Shown piece by piece: positions 1 through 9,728 of a stretch of DNA of 64,000 nucleotides. Origin of the DNA: Conexibacter woesei DSM 14684 (GTDB lineage: Bacteria; Actinomycetota; Thermoleophilia; Solirubrobacterales; Solirubrobacteraceae); the NCBI RefSeq assembly GCF_000025265.1, contig NC_013739.1, positions 2,604,001-2,668,000 on the forward strand. The letters are read 5' to 3'. The notes under the pieces were generated by a model that was given only the letters and a program-made list of their open reading frames with translations, was not told the DNA's origin and did not search any database. Numbering within the stretch: position 1 is the first letter of the stretch; every line of letters starts with the position of its first letter. The translations under genes and the position numbers were made by a program.

Positions 1-488
1 TCGCGCAGCACGAACGGCGGCGCGCCCGCGACGGCGTAGGAGGCGAGCGTCGGCGCCGGGCTGCCGCGCAGCGGGCACAGCTCCAGCTCCAGCGCGAAGC
101 GGTCGCGCGGCCACGTCGGCAGCGGCGCGGTCAGCAGCCAGCGGAGCGGCTTGCCGCCGCTGAACGGCAGCGAGCCGACCGGGTCGAGCAGCAGCGCGCA
201 GCACGCCCGCGCGGTGCGCTGGTCGAGCAGTCGCGCGACCTCGGTGCGCGGCCGTGCGAGGAACGTCGCGGTGACGCGCGCCGGCGGCCGCGCGCCGAGC
301 GCCGCGAGCTGATCGGGCCGCGCCCGCACGGCGCGCTCGCTGGCGCCGGCCGCGCCGCTTGTGCCAGCGGCGCCCGCCGCGCCGGCGCCGCCGCTCGTGC
401 CGCTTGCGCCGGCCGCGCCGCTTGTGCCAGCGGCGCCCGCCGCGCCGGCGCCGCCGCTCGCGCCGCTTGTGCCGGCCGCGCCGCTCAC
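1..488 (-). CDS. Hypothetical protein with Gly/Ala/Ser repeat N-terminus, 3' end outside the window
   Basis: Function unknown. About 162 codons are visible before the frame runs off the left edge. The GTG start shares bases with the stop of the upstream YqcI-type gene (GTGA), so translation is probably coupled. Residues 1-49 are a Gly/Ala/Ser/Thr string built from 21-residue repeats. Ordinary protein sequence begins near residue 50 with SERAVRARPDQLAALGARPP and continues through RACCALLLDPVG and LPTWPRDRFALELELCPL. I see no recognisable motif, signal peptide or membrane segment. An internal GTG (the V of AVRARP) could be the real start, which would put the repeat outside the protein, but the tight GTGA junction favours the upstream start. 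Neighbourhood suggests joint function with the YqcI-type protein. Confidence 0.55.
   Translation of the reverse strand, partial: MSGAAGTSGASGGAGAAGAAGTSGAAGASGTSGGAGAAGAAGTSGAAGASERAVRARPDQLAALGARPPARVTATFLARPRTEVARLLDQRTARACCALLLDPVGSLPFSGGKPLRWLLTAPLPTWPRDRFALELELCPLRGSPAPTLASYAVAGAPPFVLR
346..487. repeat. Tandem 63-bp repeat, about 2.2 copies
   Basis: Copies begin with CCGGCCGCGCCGCTT at 346, 409 and 472, an exact 63-bp period (21 codons). The first two copies differ at only a few bases. The array encodes the Gly/Ala/Ser/Thr-rich start of the minus-strand gene, and the period keeps the frame, so copy number could vary without breaking the gene. Confidence 0.8.
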
Positions 489-1183
489 GGCAGCTCGGCC
501 GGTGCGTCCCACCAGCGGACGGGCGGGTCGCCGGCGAGGAGCGGGCGGACGATCCGCCGCGCCTCGAACGGGGCCGCGCTGATCGCGTGGTCGTAGCCGC
601 GGGCGTGGGCCGCGTAGTCGCTGCGGATGCGGTGCCGGGCGGCGACGGGCAGGACCGTCTCGCCGCGTCGGACGACCCGCGCGAACGAGTGGCGCGGCTG
701 CAGCAGCAGGAACGTCGCCGCGACGCCGAAGCCGTAGCGCGAGTGCTCCGACGGATAGCACGGCGCGAACGTGTTGACGAACAGCGGATCGCCGCCGAAC
801 GCATAGCACCACGCCGGCTCGTCGACCTCGCCGTCGAGCGCTCCCTCCGCACGCGGGTCGCGCGCGGCCAGCCCGCGCAGCAGCGCATGCGTCGTCTGCG
901 CGAGGCGGTCGAGCGTGGTGCCGTGCGCGGCCGGCAGCTCGATCACGAACGCGTCGAGCCGCAGCTCGCCGGCCGCGTCGACGAACACCGTCAGGTCGGC
1001 GGCGAAGCCGTCGAGGTTGGCCGCCAAGCTCGCGTCCGTGTCGAACGGCCGTGCGCCCCAGATCACGCTGCCGCCGGCGTAGGCGCAGTGCGTCGCCCGG
1101 CGGATCGGCGCGAACGCCGCGACGGATGGCGCCTGCGCGAGCGCCGTGAATGCGTCGATCGCGGCACGCGTCACGCTTCTCAC
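485..1183 (-). CDS. YqcI/YcgG family protein (GntA-like, heme oxygenase-type fold)
   Basis: A 232-residue soluble protein, about the usual length for the YqcI/YcgG family. Known members include GntA, a heme-dependent N-hydroxylase acting on a guanidino group in guanitoxin biosynthesis. The family core is visible in the second half: AFGGDPLFV, APCYPSEHSRYGFG, FLLLQPRHSF and IRSDYAAHARGYDHA. The start is a GTG at 1183; a second in-frame GTG nine bases further in (MTRAAIDAF) also has a GGTGAG-like ribosome site and is a fair alternative. It lies upstream of and overlaps the unknown partial gene. The family assignment is good; the substrate is unknown, and N-hydroxylation is only inferred from GntA. 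Confidence 0.7.
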   Translation of the reverse strand: MRSVTRAAIDAFTALAQAPSVAAFAPIRRATHCAYAGGSVIWGARPFDTDASLAANLDGFAADLTVFVDAAGELRLDAFVIELPAAHGTTLDRLAQTTHALLRGLAARDPRAEGALDGEVDEPAWCYAFGGDPLFVNTFAPCYPSEHSRYGFGVAATFLLLQPRHSFARVVRRGETVLPVAARHRIRSDYAAHARGYDHAISAAPFEARRIVRPLLAGDPPVRWWDAPAELP

Positions 1184-1251
1184 CGCTTCCCGGTCGATCG
1201 ATCGGCGCGAGCGCCGTAGAGTGCACGACAGCGATTGAGGAGGCGGGAGCG

Positions 1252-1839
1252 GTGGACGACGTGCGCAGACGGGGGCTGGAGCGGCTCGGCGCGCTCCCAG
1301 CGAGCGAGCTGGGCGAGCGGCTGCGCGCGTTCGCGTGGACGGACCCGGCGGACGGGTTCGTGTGGCTCAGCTGCACGCTCGCGCTCGAGGCGATGGAGGC
1401 CGGCAACTACGGTGTCGGCGCGGTCCTGGTGCGCGACGGCGAGGTCGTCGCCGAGGGGCGCAACCGCCTGCTCGAACCGTACGTCCGCACCGACTGCCAC
1501 GCCGAGACGGAGGCCGTCGACCAGTTCGAGGCGCGCTTCCGCGACTTCCCCGACGCGACCGGCACGGTGCTCTGGACCTCGCTCGAGTGCTGTCCGATGT
1601 GCACCGTGCGGCTGATCAACACCGGCATCCGCGAGGTCTATTACGCCGCTCCCGACGCCGACGGCGGAATGCTCAGCCGCTGGGACGGGCTGCCGCCGTT
1701 CTGGCGCGGCCTGGCCGCTCGCCGCGACCCGCCGCAGCGGTTCGCGCAGGCCGCCTGCGCGCCGCAGCTGCGTGAGCTGGCGGGCGCGATCTTCCACGCC
1801 AGCGACGCACGGCTCGACGTCAGGATGGCTGCGCGCTGA
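1252..1839 (+). CDS. Cytidine/deoxycytidylate deaminase-family nucleoside deaminase
   Basis: A 195-residue zinc-dependent deaminase of the CMP/dCMP deaminase superfamily. The zinc and proton-shuttle motif HAE is at residues 83-85 (His83 ligand, Glu85 catalytic), and the second zinc motif C-P-M-C is at 114-117 in the context SLECCPMC. Most relatives have Pro-Cys-x-x-Cys; here the residue before the first zinc cysteine is Cys instead of Pro. The GTG start at 1252 is preceded by GAGGAGG at good spacing, which is why I prefer it over an ATG 102 bases upstream that would extend into the divergent gene's promoter. The 3' end overlaps the convergent oxygenase gene by 20 bases. Substrate (guanine, cytosine or a modified base) is not determinable. 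Confidence 0.75.
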   Translation: MDDVRRRGLERLGALPASELGERLRAFAWTDPADGFVWLSCTLALEAMEAGNYGVGAVLVRDGEVVAEGRNRLLEPYVRTDCHAETEAVDQFEARFRDFPDATGTVLWTSLECCPMCTVRLINTGIREVYYAAPDADGGMLSRWDGLPPFWRGLAARRDPPQRFAQAACAPQLRELAGAIFHASDARLDVRMAAR

Positions 1840-2875
1840 CATCGTCGGCGGTCGTGCGCCGGTCGGCGAGACGGGCGACGAAGTCGGCGGTGGTGACGGC
1901 GTCACTGTCGGCGCCGTCGCGATCGTCGGTGCGGTGCGGTCGGAGCAGTGCGGCCGGCGGGGGGTTGACGAACGCCGCGAGCGTGTAGCGCGAGCCGCCG
2001 GCCGGGATCGGGACGCGGTGGGGGAGCGCGCGCAGCCGGCCGCCGCTCCACCACGCGAGCAGGTCGCCGACGATCACCACCAGCGCGCCCGGCGGCGTGT
2101 CGACGCGCCGCCAGCGGCCGTGCGCGTCCTGCGCCTCCAGGCCGCCGACCGCGGGCCGCTCGGCGACGAGCCCGAGCGCGCCGTAGTCGGTGTGCGGCGC
2201 CGCGCCGAAGCGCCGGCCGCCGTCGTCGTCGGCTGGCGGATAGTGGTGCAGTCGCAGCGTGACGGCCGGTCTGCCCACTGACCCAGCTCTCGCGCCCGCG
2301 CCGCCCGTATCGAACGCCCCCGCGCCCAGCCCGCTACCGACGGCGACGAGCGCGAGCAGGTCGCGCGCGAACCGCTCCAGCTCGGCGAGCCCGCGCTCGA
2401 ACGCGGGCCGGAAGCCGTCGAGCGCCGGCCACTGGTTGACGCCGTCGAAGCGCGCGGCGGTGCCGCGCAGGTCGGGCGGCTGCGGGGTGTTCGCCTGGAA
2501 CGCCTCCTTCACGTCGGGCGCGAAGCCGGGCTTGGCGCCGCTGCCGGGCGGCGTGTAGCCGCGGCCGGCGGCGTTGACGCGGATCGCGTCGAGCTGCGCG
2601 GGGTCGAGCGCGAAGAGCGCCGGCGCGAGGTCGAGCAGCTCGCCGACCGCCCCGAGGCCGTGGCCGACGGCGACGAAGCCGCCGTCGTCGCGGCACGCCG
2701 CCGCCACGTCCCGCGCCAGCGTGCCGCGCGTCGCCGTGCCGCCGCCGCCCGCGCCGTCGTCGCCGCCACCCGCGCCACCCGCGCCGTCGTCGCCGCCATC
2801 CGCGCCGCCCGCGACGTCGCCAGAGCCGCCCGCACCGGCGTCGCGCAGCGGAGCGAGGTCGAGCTGGGCGAGCAT
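1820..2875 (-). CDS. 2-oxoglutarate/Fe(II)-dependent oxygenase, isopenicillin N synthase family
   Basis: A 351-residue enzyme of the IPNS/flavanone hydroxylase type, which couples 2-oxoglutarate decarboxylation to substrate oxidation. The iron triad is visible as HTD (in PHTDYGAL) with the distal His in ALPHRVP, followed by the co-substrate Arg in GGSRYTLAAF. RGYTPPGSGAK near the N-terminus is typical of the family. Between the start and the first conserved block (about residues 14-50) lies a Gly/Asp/Ala-rich insert that family members normally lack. The ATG at 2875 is 20 bases beyond the radical SAM stop, so the two genes are probably co-transcribed. No good ribosome site precedes this ATG, so the start is less certain than the family. 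Confidence 0.75.
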   Translation of the reverse strand: MLAQLDLAPLRDAGAGGSGDVAGGADGGDDGAGGAGGGDDGAGGGGTATRGTLARDVAAACRDDGGFVAVGHGLGAVGELLDLAPALFALDPAQLDAIRVNAAGRGYTPPGSGAKPGFAPDVKEAFQANTPQPPDLRGTAARFDGVNQWPALDGFRPAFERGLAELERFARDLLALVAVGSGLGAGAFDTGGAGARAGSVGRPAVTLRLHHYPPADDDGGRRFGAAPHTDYGALGLVAERPAVGGLEAQDAHGRWRRVDTPPGALVVIVGDLLAWWSGGRLRALPHRVPIPAGGSRYTLAAFVNPPPAALLRPHRTDDRDGADSDAVTTADFVARLADRRTTADDVSAQPS

Positions 2876-2895
2876 CGCGTGCGCCGCCGCCCGTG

Positions 2896-3891
2896 TCAGC
2901 TCGCCGGCGCCGTCGCGACGGCGCCCGCCTCGCTGTTCATGATGATCCCGCGCTTGAGCAGCGAGCGGCTGAAGTCCTCGCGGCTGCGGTAGGTGTCCTC
3001 GTCGTCGGAGAGGCCTTCGGATGTCAGCCCGAGGTAGACGTCGACGCCCTCGCCGCGCTTGCGCTCGGCCAGCTCGATCACGTCGCTGAGCCGCGGCGGC
3101 AGGTAGTCGTCCATCTCCGCGACGCGGCGCGCGAGCACCGTCCCTCTCGCGACGTACATCGGGTTGAGCCGCACCTGCAGCGGGATCGCCCGCCGCTCGC
3201 ACTCGCGCTGGAGGTGGTCGATCGACGCCTCCGCCTCCGCGAACGCCTCGGCGTCGGTCATCGTCGGTTCCGGCTTGAACAGCACGTACGCGGTCAGCTC
3301 CGCACCCGCCGCGGCGACCTCGTCGAGCCCGCCGGCGAACGACTCGAGCGACTGGCGCTTGCCGAGGATCTCCTCGCGCAGGCTCGGGTCGTGCGTCTCG
3401 AACCCGGTCAGCACGTTGAGCTGCTTGCCGGTCAGCTCACGCAGCTCGTCGAGCCGCTCGCGGCGCAGGAACTCCAGTCGCGTCTCCAGCACGATCCGCC
3501 GCACGCGCGGCAGCTTGCGCAGCGAGCCGGCGATCTCGGTCAGCGCCTCGGCAGGGAACGTCGCCTCGTCGAAGACGGAGCCCTCGTTGGCGATCGTCAC
3601 CCGCTCCAGCACTCCGAGCGAGTGGCGCAGCTCGCCCGCGACGTGCTCGAACTGCGCCGTCACCGCGTCAGCGGGGATCCATCTGCGCGAGGACTTCGCC
3701 GGCAGCGCGCAGAACGTGCACTGGTAGCGGCAGCGCTTCGTGTTGAAGAGTATTGCGAGGTCCTGCTCGCCGAGGAAGTTGCGATGGAGGAAGAAGTGCG
3801 GCCGGTCCGTCGCCGGCGCTGAGGCCCCCATCGGCTTCGGTGGACCGAACTCGCGGTACAGCCCTCCCAGGAGCTGTTGAAGATCGCTCAC
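2896..3891 (-). CDS. Radical SAM protein
   Basis: A 331-residue radical SAM enzyme using a 4Fe-4S cluster and S-adenosylmethionine. The cluster motif C-x3-C-x2-C is at residues 54-61 (CRYQCTFC). ANEGSVFDEATFP and RIVLETRLEFL follow the barrel pattern seen in the Elp3/MiaB-like subset, and NPMYVARGT lies toward the end. I chose the GTG at 3891 because AGGGGAC sits just upstream. A GTG at 3954 would add 21 unconserved-looking residues and reach into the region needed for the divergent PPTase promoter. No SPASM or B12 domain is seen. The product is unknown; adjacency to an oxygenase and divergent placement from an Sfp-type transferase hint at specialised metabolism. Confidence 0.75.
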   Translation of the reverse strand: MSDLQQLLGGLYREFGPPKPMGASAPATDRPHFFLHRNFLGEQDLAILFNTKRCRYQCTFCALPAKSSRRWIPADAVTAQFEHVAGELRHSLGVLERVTIANEGSVFDEATFPAEALTEIAGSLRKLPRVRRIVLETRLEFLRRERLDELRELTGKQLNVLTGFETHDPSLREEILGKRQSLESFAGGLDEVAAAGAELTAYVLFKPEPTMTDAEAFAEAEASIDHLQRECERRAIPLQVRLNPMYVARGTVLARRVAEMDDYLPPRLSDVIELAERKRGEGVDVYLGLTSEGLSDDEDTYRSREDFSRSLLKRGIIMNSEAGAVATAPAS

Positions 3892-3986
3892 GTCGTCCCC
3901 TGTCCTTCCGGTCGTGCTCGCCGCGCGGTAGCGCACGACGGTCCCGTCCGACACACTATTCGCTGGTGCGTCCGTCAGGCAAACAG

Positions 3987-4694
3987 ATGGAGTCTTTGCA
4001 CCGACGTGGCGGCGTCGCGGTCTGCGACGTGCACTGGGCGCGCGTCGACCGCGCGCACGCGGCGCTCGCCGGCCTGCTCGACGACGACGAGCGCGCCCGT
4101 CGTGAGCGGTTCTCGCGCGACGCCGACCGCAGCCGCTTCACCGTCGCCGCCGCGCTCCTGCGCGTCGTCGCGGGCGAGCTGATCGGGTGCGACCCGCGCG
4201 CGGTCGCGATCGACCGCACCTGTGTCCGCTGCGGAGCCCAGCACGGCCGACCGCGGATCGCCGGCGGCGCGCTCGAGGCGTCGGTCTCGCACTCGGGCGA
4301 CTACGCCGCCGTCGCGGTCACCCGCGCCGGCCCGGTCGGCGTCGACGTCGAGCGGATCCGTCCGCTCGACCACGGCGCGCTCGCGGACGACGTCTGCGCG
4401 CCGCAGGAGCGCGACGCGGTCACGGGCCTCTCCGCCTTCCACGTCCTCTGGACGCGCAAGGAGTCGGCGCTGAAGGCGACCGGCGCGGGCCTGACGCTGC
4501 CGCTGGAGGAGGTCGTCGTGACCGCGCCGACCGAGCCGCCGCGCCTGCTTGCGCTGCCCGGGGAGCAGGCACCGGCGGCGCGCATGGCCGACCTGTCGCC
4601 GGCTGCCGGCTACGCCGCCGCGGCGACGGTCCTCACCGCCGCGCCGGTCGCGTTCCGCCAGCAGCGCGCCGACGCGCGGCTGGCGGACCTCTAG
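3987..4694 (+). CDS. 4'-phosphopantetheinyl transferase, Sfp/AcpT type
   Basis: A 235-residue enzyme that moves the phosphopantetheine arm of CoA onto a carrier-protein serine. Both superfamily signatures are present: GVDVERI (Mg2+-binding G-x-D-x-E) and WTRKESALKATG (W-x-x-K-E-x-x-x-K). SHSGDYAAVAV is the expected preceding strand. Length matches the stand-alone two-lobed Sfp group. Start is ATG at 3987; a GTG at 3966 in frame would add seven residues. It is transcribed divergently from the radical SAM gene, with about 95 bases between starts. No NRPS, PKS or carrier protein lies within the window, so its partner must be elsewhere. Confidence 0.85.
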   Translation: MESLHRRGGVAVCDVHWARVDRAHAALAGLLDDDERARRERFSRDADRSRFTVAAALLRVVAGELIGCDPRAVAIDRTCVRCGAQHGRPRIAGGALEASVSHSGDYAAVAVTRAGPVGVDVERIRPLDHGALADDVCAPQERDAVTGLSAFHVLWTRKESALKATGAGLTLPLEEVVVTAPTEPPRLLALPGEQAPAARMADLSPAAGYAAAATVLTAAPVAFRQQRADARLADL

Positions 4695-4728
4695 GCGTGC
4701 CCGGCGGCCGGCGGCCCCGGCCGCGGGC

Positions 4729-5112
4729 TCAGGCGATCGTCTGCGAGTAGCGGTGGCGGACGCTGACGCCTCTCTTGGCGCACGTCACGGTTGCGTCGAA
4801 CTGATTGCCGACGGTGGTGCGCTGCTCCCGGCAGGCGAGCCCGCGGACCTTCTTGACGCAGCGGCCCTCGACGCCGTTCGCGGTGCGGCATCTGTAGTAG
4901 GCGCGGACGACCTTCTTGCCCTCGTCGCAGCTGACGCCGGTGACGCTCAGCGAGCTGACCGACGTCGGTCCGAACGTGGCCTCCGCTCCTCTGATGTCGC
5001 ATGTCTTCGCCGCCGTGGCGACCGGTGCCGCCACCGCGGTCGACGCGGCTGTGAGGCTCGCGAGCGCGAGCGCGCTCGCGACGACGAGGGAACGAAGCTG
5101 CCGGCAGGTCAT
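4729..5112 (-). CDS. Small secreted six-cysteine protein
   Basis: A 127-residue precursor of unknown function. A classic signal peptide (MTCRQLRSLVVASALALAS, ending near AVAAPVATAA) is followed by a roughly 90-residue mature part with six cysteines (KTC, VSC, YRC, GRC, LAC, VTC), enough for three disulfides outside the cell. The mature domain is basic and ends in RHRYSQTIA. The ATG at 5112 is preceded by GGAGGGTC at good spacing; an in-frame TTG four codons upstream is less likely because it would use up that site. It stands alone between convergent PPTase and the upstream end of the pyruvate carboxylase gene. No homologous domain is recognised. Confidence 0.7.
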   Translation of the reverse strand: MTCRQLRSLVVASALALASLTAASTAVAAPVATAAKTCDIRGAEATFGPTSVSSLSVTGVSCDEGKKVVRAYYRCRTANGVEGRCVKKVRGLACREQRTTVGNQFDATVTCAKRGVSVRHRYSQTIA

Positions 5113-5172
5113 CTGACCCTCCAAGGTCGATTGAACGACCGGATCCTAGAGGGCGGGCGGAGCGTGCGGCGC

Positions 5173-8100
5173 CTACTCGATCACGAGCAGCAGGTCGCCC
5201 TGCTCCAGCCGCGTGCCGCCGGCGGCCGCGACGCGCGCGACGGTGCCGCTCAGCGGCGCGGTGATCGTCGACTCCATCTTCATCGCCTCCAGCGTCGCGA
5301 CCGGGTCGCCCTCGGCGACCGCGTCGCCGGCCGCGACGAGCAGCGAGACGATCCCCGTCACCGGCGCCGGCACGTGGCCGGGCTGGCTCGGGTCGGCGCG
5401 CTCTATCTGCTCGCCGGCCGCGTCGACCGATCTGTCGCGCACCTCGACCGGGCGCAGCTGGCCGTTGACGCGCACGAGCACGGTCCGCATGCCGCGTGCG
5501 TCGGCCTCTCCGATCGCCTCCAGCTCGTACAGCAGCGTGACGCCCGGGCCCAGCTCGATCGCCAGCTCCTCGTCCTCGCGCAGGCCGCGGAAGAACGCCG
5601 GCGTCGGGATCAGCGAGACGTCGCCGTAGCGCTCGCGCGCCTCGGCGTGGTCGCGCGCGGGGCCGGGGAAGAGGATCTCGGCGAGCGCGGCGCGCCGCTC
5701 CTCGCCCGGCTGCGCCAGCCGCTCGGCGAGCGCGCCCTCGATCGCGACCGGCGGCGGCGCCGGCGCGCGGCCGGCGAGCGCCAGCTCGGTGAACGGCTGC
5801 GGGAAGCCGGCGGGCGGCTCGCCGATCCCGCCGCGGAGGAAGTCGATCACCGAGTCGGGCAGGTCGAACGAGCCCGGTCTGCGCTCCAGCTCGCCGAAGT
5901 CGATGCCTGCTGACACCGCGAACAGCGCGAGGTCGCCGACGACCTTGCTCGACGGCGTCACCTTGACGATGTTCCCGAGCAGCGCGTTGGCGCGCTCGTA
6001 CGCGACCTCGACCTCCTCGAAGCGGCCCGCGAGGCCGACCGCGTCGGACTGCTGGCGCAGGTTGGAGATCTGCCCGCCCGGCATCTCGTGGCGGTAGACG
6101 CGGCCGGTCGGCGCCTTCAGGCCGGTCTCGAACACGCCGTAGAGCGTGCGGACCGACTCCCAGTACGGCTCCTGCGCAAGCAGCGCGTCGAGCGACAGCC
6201 CGGTGTCGCGCTCGGTCGTCGCGGTCGCGGCGACGATCGCCGCCAGCGACGGCTGGCTGGTGACGCCGGCCAGCGGTGCGGCGGCGCCGTCGATCGCGTC
6301 GACGCCGGCCTCGATCGCGGCGAGGTACGTCGCGAGCTGGCCGCCGGCCGTGTCGTGCGTGTGGAGGTGAACGGGCAGCTCGAACTCTCTCCGCAGCGCG
6401 GTCACGAGCGTGCGCGCGGCCGGCGCGCGCAGCAGCCCCGCCATGTCCTTGATCGCGAGCACGTGCACGCCCGTCTCGACGAGCTGCTCGGCGAGCTTCA
6501 GGTAGTAGTCGAGCGTGTAGAGCTGCTCGCGCGGATCGCTCAGGTCGCTGGTATAACAGAGTGTGCCCTCGGCGATCGCGGAGGTCTCCAGCGTCGCCTC
6601 GATCGCGGCGCGCATGCCGTCGACGTCGTTGAGCGCGTCGAAGATGCGGAAGACGTCGATCCCGGCGTCGACCGCCTCGGCGACGAACGCCTTCACGACC
6701 GGCGTCGGGAAGCGCGAGTAGGCGAGCAGGTTCTGCCCGCGCAGCAGCATCTGCAAGCAGACGTTGGGGACCAGCTCGCGCAGCTGCGCGAGCCGCTCCC
6801 ACGGGTCCTCGTGCAGGAACCGCAGCGCGACGTCGAACGTCGCGCCGCCCCACACCTCCAGCGACAGCAGCTGCGGCAGCTCGTGCGCGAGGTGGGGCGC
6901 GACCGCGAGCATGTCGTGCGTGCGCATCCGCGTCGCAAGCAGCGACTGGTGCGCGTCGCGCAGGGTGGTGTCGGTGACAGCGAGCGCCTGCTGCGCCCGC
7001 AGCTCGGCGGCGAACGCAGCCGGGCCCAGCTCCAGCAGCCGCTGGCGCGAGCCGGGGGCGGGCGTGCCTCGCGGCAGCGCCGGCAGCTTCGTTCGCGGGT
7101 CGCCGGCGAGCGTGCTGGTGGCGGGGTCGTGGTTGACCGTCACCTCCGCGAGGCGGTCGAGCAGGCGGCTGGCGCGGTCGCGGCCGGGGCCGGCGGCGGA
7201 CAGGTCGGGCCGCTCGTCGACGAACGTCGTGTGCGTGTCGCCGGCGAGCACGTCCGGGTCGTTCAGCAGCGCCAGCAGGAAGCCCTGGTTGGTCTTGACG
7301 CCGCGCACGCGCAGCTCGGCGACGGCGCGACGGGCGCGCGAGACGGCGCTGTTGAGGTCGCGCCCGCGGGCGGAGATCTTCACCAGCAGCGGGTCGAAGA
7401 ACGGCGTCACCTCGGCGCCGACGAACGCCGAGCCCTCGTCGAGCCGGACGCCCGCGCCGCCCGGCGAGCGGTACGCGGTGATGCGGCCGGCGTCGGGGCG
7501 GAAGCCGTTCGCCGGGTCCTCGGTCGTGACGCGGCACTGGAGCGCGAAGCCGCGCTGTCTGATCTCGTCCTGGCGGATCCGCAGGTCGGCGAGCGTCGCG
7601 CCGCCGGCGATCCGCAGCTGCGCGCGCACGAGGTCGACGTCGGTCGTCTCCTCGGTGACGGTGTGCTCGACCTGGATCCGCGGGTTCATCTCGATGAACG
7701 CGTAGCGGCCGGCGGCCGGGTCGAGCAGGAACTCGACGGTGCCGGCGTTGACGTAGCTGACGTGGCGGGCGAACTTCACCGCGTCGGCGCAGATGCGGTC
7801 GCGCAGCTCGGGCGCGAGGTTCGGTGCCGGGGTGATCTCGATCACCTTCTGGTGGCGGCGCTGGAGCGAGCAGTCACGCTCGTAGAGGTGGACGACCTCG
7901 CCGGTCGCGTCGCCGAGCAGCTGCACCTCGATGTGACGCGGGCGGATCAGCGCCTGCTCGATGTAGACGGTGCCGTCGCCGAACGCGGCCTCGGCCTCGC
8001 TGCGCGCCTCCTGCACCGCCGCGGCGAGCTTCGCCGGGTCGGTCACGAGCCGCATGCCGCGGCCGCCGCCGCCGTGCGACGCCTTCACGAAGACGGGGAA

Positions 8101-8556
8101 GCCGATCCGCTCCGCCGCCGCGTGCGCCTCCTCGGCGTTCGCGACGGGATCGGAGGCGTCGAGCACCGGCACGCCGGCGGCGAGCGCGGCGTCGCGCGCG
8201 CGGGTCTTGTTGCCGGCGAGGCCGAGCACCTCCGGCGGCGGGCCGACGAAGACGATCCCGGCGGCCGCGCAGGCGCGCGCCAGCTCCGGGTTCTCGGACA
8301 TGAAGCCGTAGCCGGGGTAGATCGCGTCGGCGCCGACGCGAAGCGCCAGCTCGACCGCGACGGCCGGGTCGAGGTAGGTGCTGACCGGGTGGCCGGGCGT
8401 CCCGACCTCGTAGGCCTCGTCGGCCTTCAGACGGTGGACCGAGTCGCGGTCCTCCGGCGCGTACAACGCCACGCTGCGGATGCGCAGCTCGTTCGCGGCG
8501 CGGAACGCGCGCGTCGCGATCTCGCCGCGGTTGGCCACGAGTACCTTCTCGATCAT
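5173..8556 (-). CDS. pyc: Pyruvate carboxylase
   Basis: A 1127-residue single-chain biotin enzyme that carboxylates pyruvate to oxaloacetate (anaplerosis). Domain order is as in the family: biotin carboxylase first ([11 protein letters not shown] at the start, [26 protein letters not shown]), then carboxyltransferase ([45 protein letters not shown]), then the biotinyl domain, with the biotinylated lysine in AMKMES at residue 1093. Length is normal for the alpha4 type. The start is ATG at 8556, where homology begins; the frame stays open for another 1.2 kb upstream on this strand, but that extension only mirrors the diguanylate cyclase gene. No separate BirA is seen nearby. Confidence 0.95.
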   Translation of the reverse strand: MIEKVLVANRGEIATRAFRAANELRIRSVALYAPEDRDSVHRLKADEAYEVGTPGHPVSTYLDPAVAVELALRVGADAIYPGYGFMSENPELARACAAAGIVFVGPPPEVLGLAGNKTRARDAALAAGVPVLDASDPVANAEEAHAAAERIGFPVFVKASHGGGGRGMRLVTDPAKLAAAVQEARSEAEAAFGDGTVYIEQALIRPRHIEVQLLGDATGEVVHLYERDCSLQRRHQKVIEITPAPNLAPELRDRICADAVKFARHVSYVNAGTVEFLLDPAAGRYAFIEMNPRIQVEHTVTEETTDVDLVRAQLRIAGGATLADLRIRQDEIRQRGFALQCRVTTEDPANGFRPDAGRITAYRSPGGAGVRLDEGSAFVGAEVTPFFDPLLVKISARGRDLNSAVSRARRAVAELRVRGVKTNQGFLLALLNDPDVLAGDTHTTFVDERPDLSAAGPGRDRASRLLDRLAEVTVNHDPATSTLAGDPRTKLPALPRGTPAPGSRQRLLELGPAAFAAELRAQQALAVTDTTLRDAHQSLLATRMRTHDMLAVAPHLAHELPQLLSLEVWGGATFDVALRFLHEDPWERLAQLRELVPNVCLQMLLRGQNLLAYSRFPTPVVKAFVAEAVDAGIDVFRIFDALNDVDGMRAAIEATLETSAIAEGTLCYTSDLSDPREQLYTLDYYLKLAEQLVETGVHVLAIKDMAGLLRAPAARTLVTALRREFELPVHLHTHDTAGGQLATYLAAIEAGVDAIDGAAAPLAGVTSQPSLAAIVAATATTERDTGLSLDALLAQEPYWESVRTLYGVFETGLKAPTGRVYRHEMPGGQISNLRQQSDAVGLAGRFEEVEVAYERANALLGNIVKVTPSSKVVGDLALFAVSAGIDFGELERRPGSFDLPDSVIDFLRGGIGEPPAGFPQPFTELALAGRAPAPPPVAIEGALAERLAQPGEERRAALAEILFPGPARDHAEARERYGDVSLIPTPAFFRGLREDEELAIELGPGVTLLYELEAIGEADARGMRTVLVRVNGQLRPVEVRDRSVDAAGEQIERADPSQPGHVPAPVTGIVSLLVAAGDAVAEGDPVATLEAMKMESTITAPLSGTVARVAAAGGTRLEQGDLLLVIE

Positions 8557-8630
8557 CGCGTCATCATGGCGCAGCCGCCGTGGAAATGGACTTCCGCGAA
8601 CGGGGCTTTCGCGCCGCGGTGCGGAGGCGT

Positions 8631-9686
8631 TCAGTGAACGCCGGCGTGCGCGAGATCGCCGCGTGCGATGACGGTGCGATCGCGGCCCTCGCGCTTGGCG
8701 CGGTAGAGCGCCGCGTCGGCCCGCGCGATCAGCTGGTCGCCGGTCATGCCGGGCTGCCACGGGGCGACGCCGGCCGAGAACGTCTGCGCGTGCGGGACGG
8801 CGGCGCGCAGCTCCTCGACCAGGCTGTCGGCGGCGTCGGCGTCGCAGCCGGGCAGCAGCAGCAAGAACTCCTCGCCGCCCCAGCGGGTCAGCACGTCGCT
8901 CGCGCGCAGGCGTCTGCTCCACTCGTCGCTGACGGTCCGCAGCAGCGCGTCGCCGGCGGGGTGGCCGTGGGCGTCGTTGTACGCCTTGAAGCGGTCGAGG
9001 TCGATGATCGCGAGCGTCAGCGGGCGGCCGGTGCGCAGCGCGACGGCGATCTCGCGTCTGTGCGTCGTCTCGATCGCGCGGCGGTTCGGCAGCCCGGTCA
9101 GCGGGTCGGTCTCGACGAGCCGCTCCAGCTCGGCGTGGGCGAGCTGGAGGCGGCCCGCGACCGCCCGCTCGCGGGCGAGCAGCTCCTGCACCGCGACGCC
9201 GACGAGCGCGCACGACAGCACCAGCAGCGGCACGCTGCGCCAGCCGGTCGGCGGGTACTCGGGCGCGCCAATCGCGACGAGCGGGATGACGAAGACGAGC
9301 GTCGCGAACAGCAGCGCCGCGAGCAGCTGCCCGCGGCTGCCGTAGAGCGCGACCCACAGCACTGGGACGATTACGACGACGCCGTAGCCGCTGCCGGCGC
9401 CGCCGGTGCCGTCGCGCAGCAGCGCGATCGCGACGAGCGCCGCGAGCGCGGCGGCGCCGGCGTGGTGACCGCCCGTGAGCTGTGGTCGCAGCAGGGCGGC
9501 GACGCCGAGCGCGGCGCTGAGCGCGAACGCGACGCCGACCTCGGTCCAGCGGACGCTGATGCCGCCGGTCGCGGGGACCAGCGCGAACGCGACGAGGCCG
9601 CAGAGCGCGAACGGCAGCAGCCGGCGCGCTGCGGCAGCGGCGGTCGCCTGCCCCGTCTCCGGCGCCGTCAGCAATCGAGGGCTCAC
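8631..9686 (-). CDS. Membrane-anchored diguanylate cyclase (GGDEF)
   Basis: A 351-residue enzyme making cyclic di-GMP. Residues 20-170 form five or six hydrophobic membrane segments with no recognisable sensor domain; a short linker ([25 protein letters not shown]) leads into the GGDEF domain ([10 protein letters not shown] onward). The active-site loop reads GGEEF, a fully active variant in many enzymes. An inhibitory I-site, RASD, stands exactly five residues before it, so product inhibition is expected. Start is GTG at 9686. It is 74 bases upstream of pyruvate carboxylase on the same strand and may be co-transcribed, though a functional link is not obvious. Confidence 0.9.
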   Translation of the reverse strand: MSPRLLTAPETGQATAAAAARRLLPFALCGLVAFALVPATGGISVRWTEVGVAFALSAALGVAALLRPQLTGGHHAGAAALAALVAIALLRDGTGGAGSGYGVVVIVPVLWVALYGSRGQLLAALLFATLVFVIPLVAIGAPEYPPTGWRSVPLLVLSCALVGVAVQELLARERAVAGRLQLAHAELERLVETDPLTGLPNRRAIETTHRREIAVALRTGRPLTLAIIDLDRFKAYNDAHGHPAGDALLRTVSDEWSRRLRASDVLTRWGGEEFLLLLPGCDADAADSLVEELRAAVPHAQTFSAGVAPWQPGMTGDQLIARADAALYRAKREGRDRTVIARGDLAHAGVH

Positions 9687-9728
9687 GGGAAGTGGATCGG
9701 CGCGGGCGGGGCGGAGCTTGAGCGGGGC

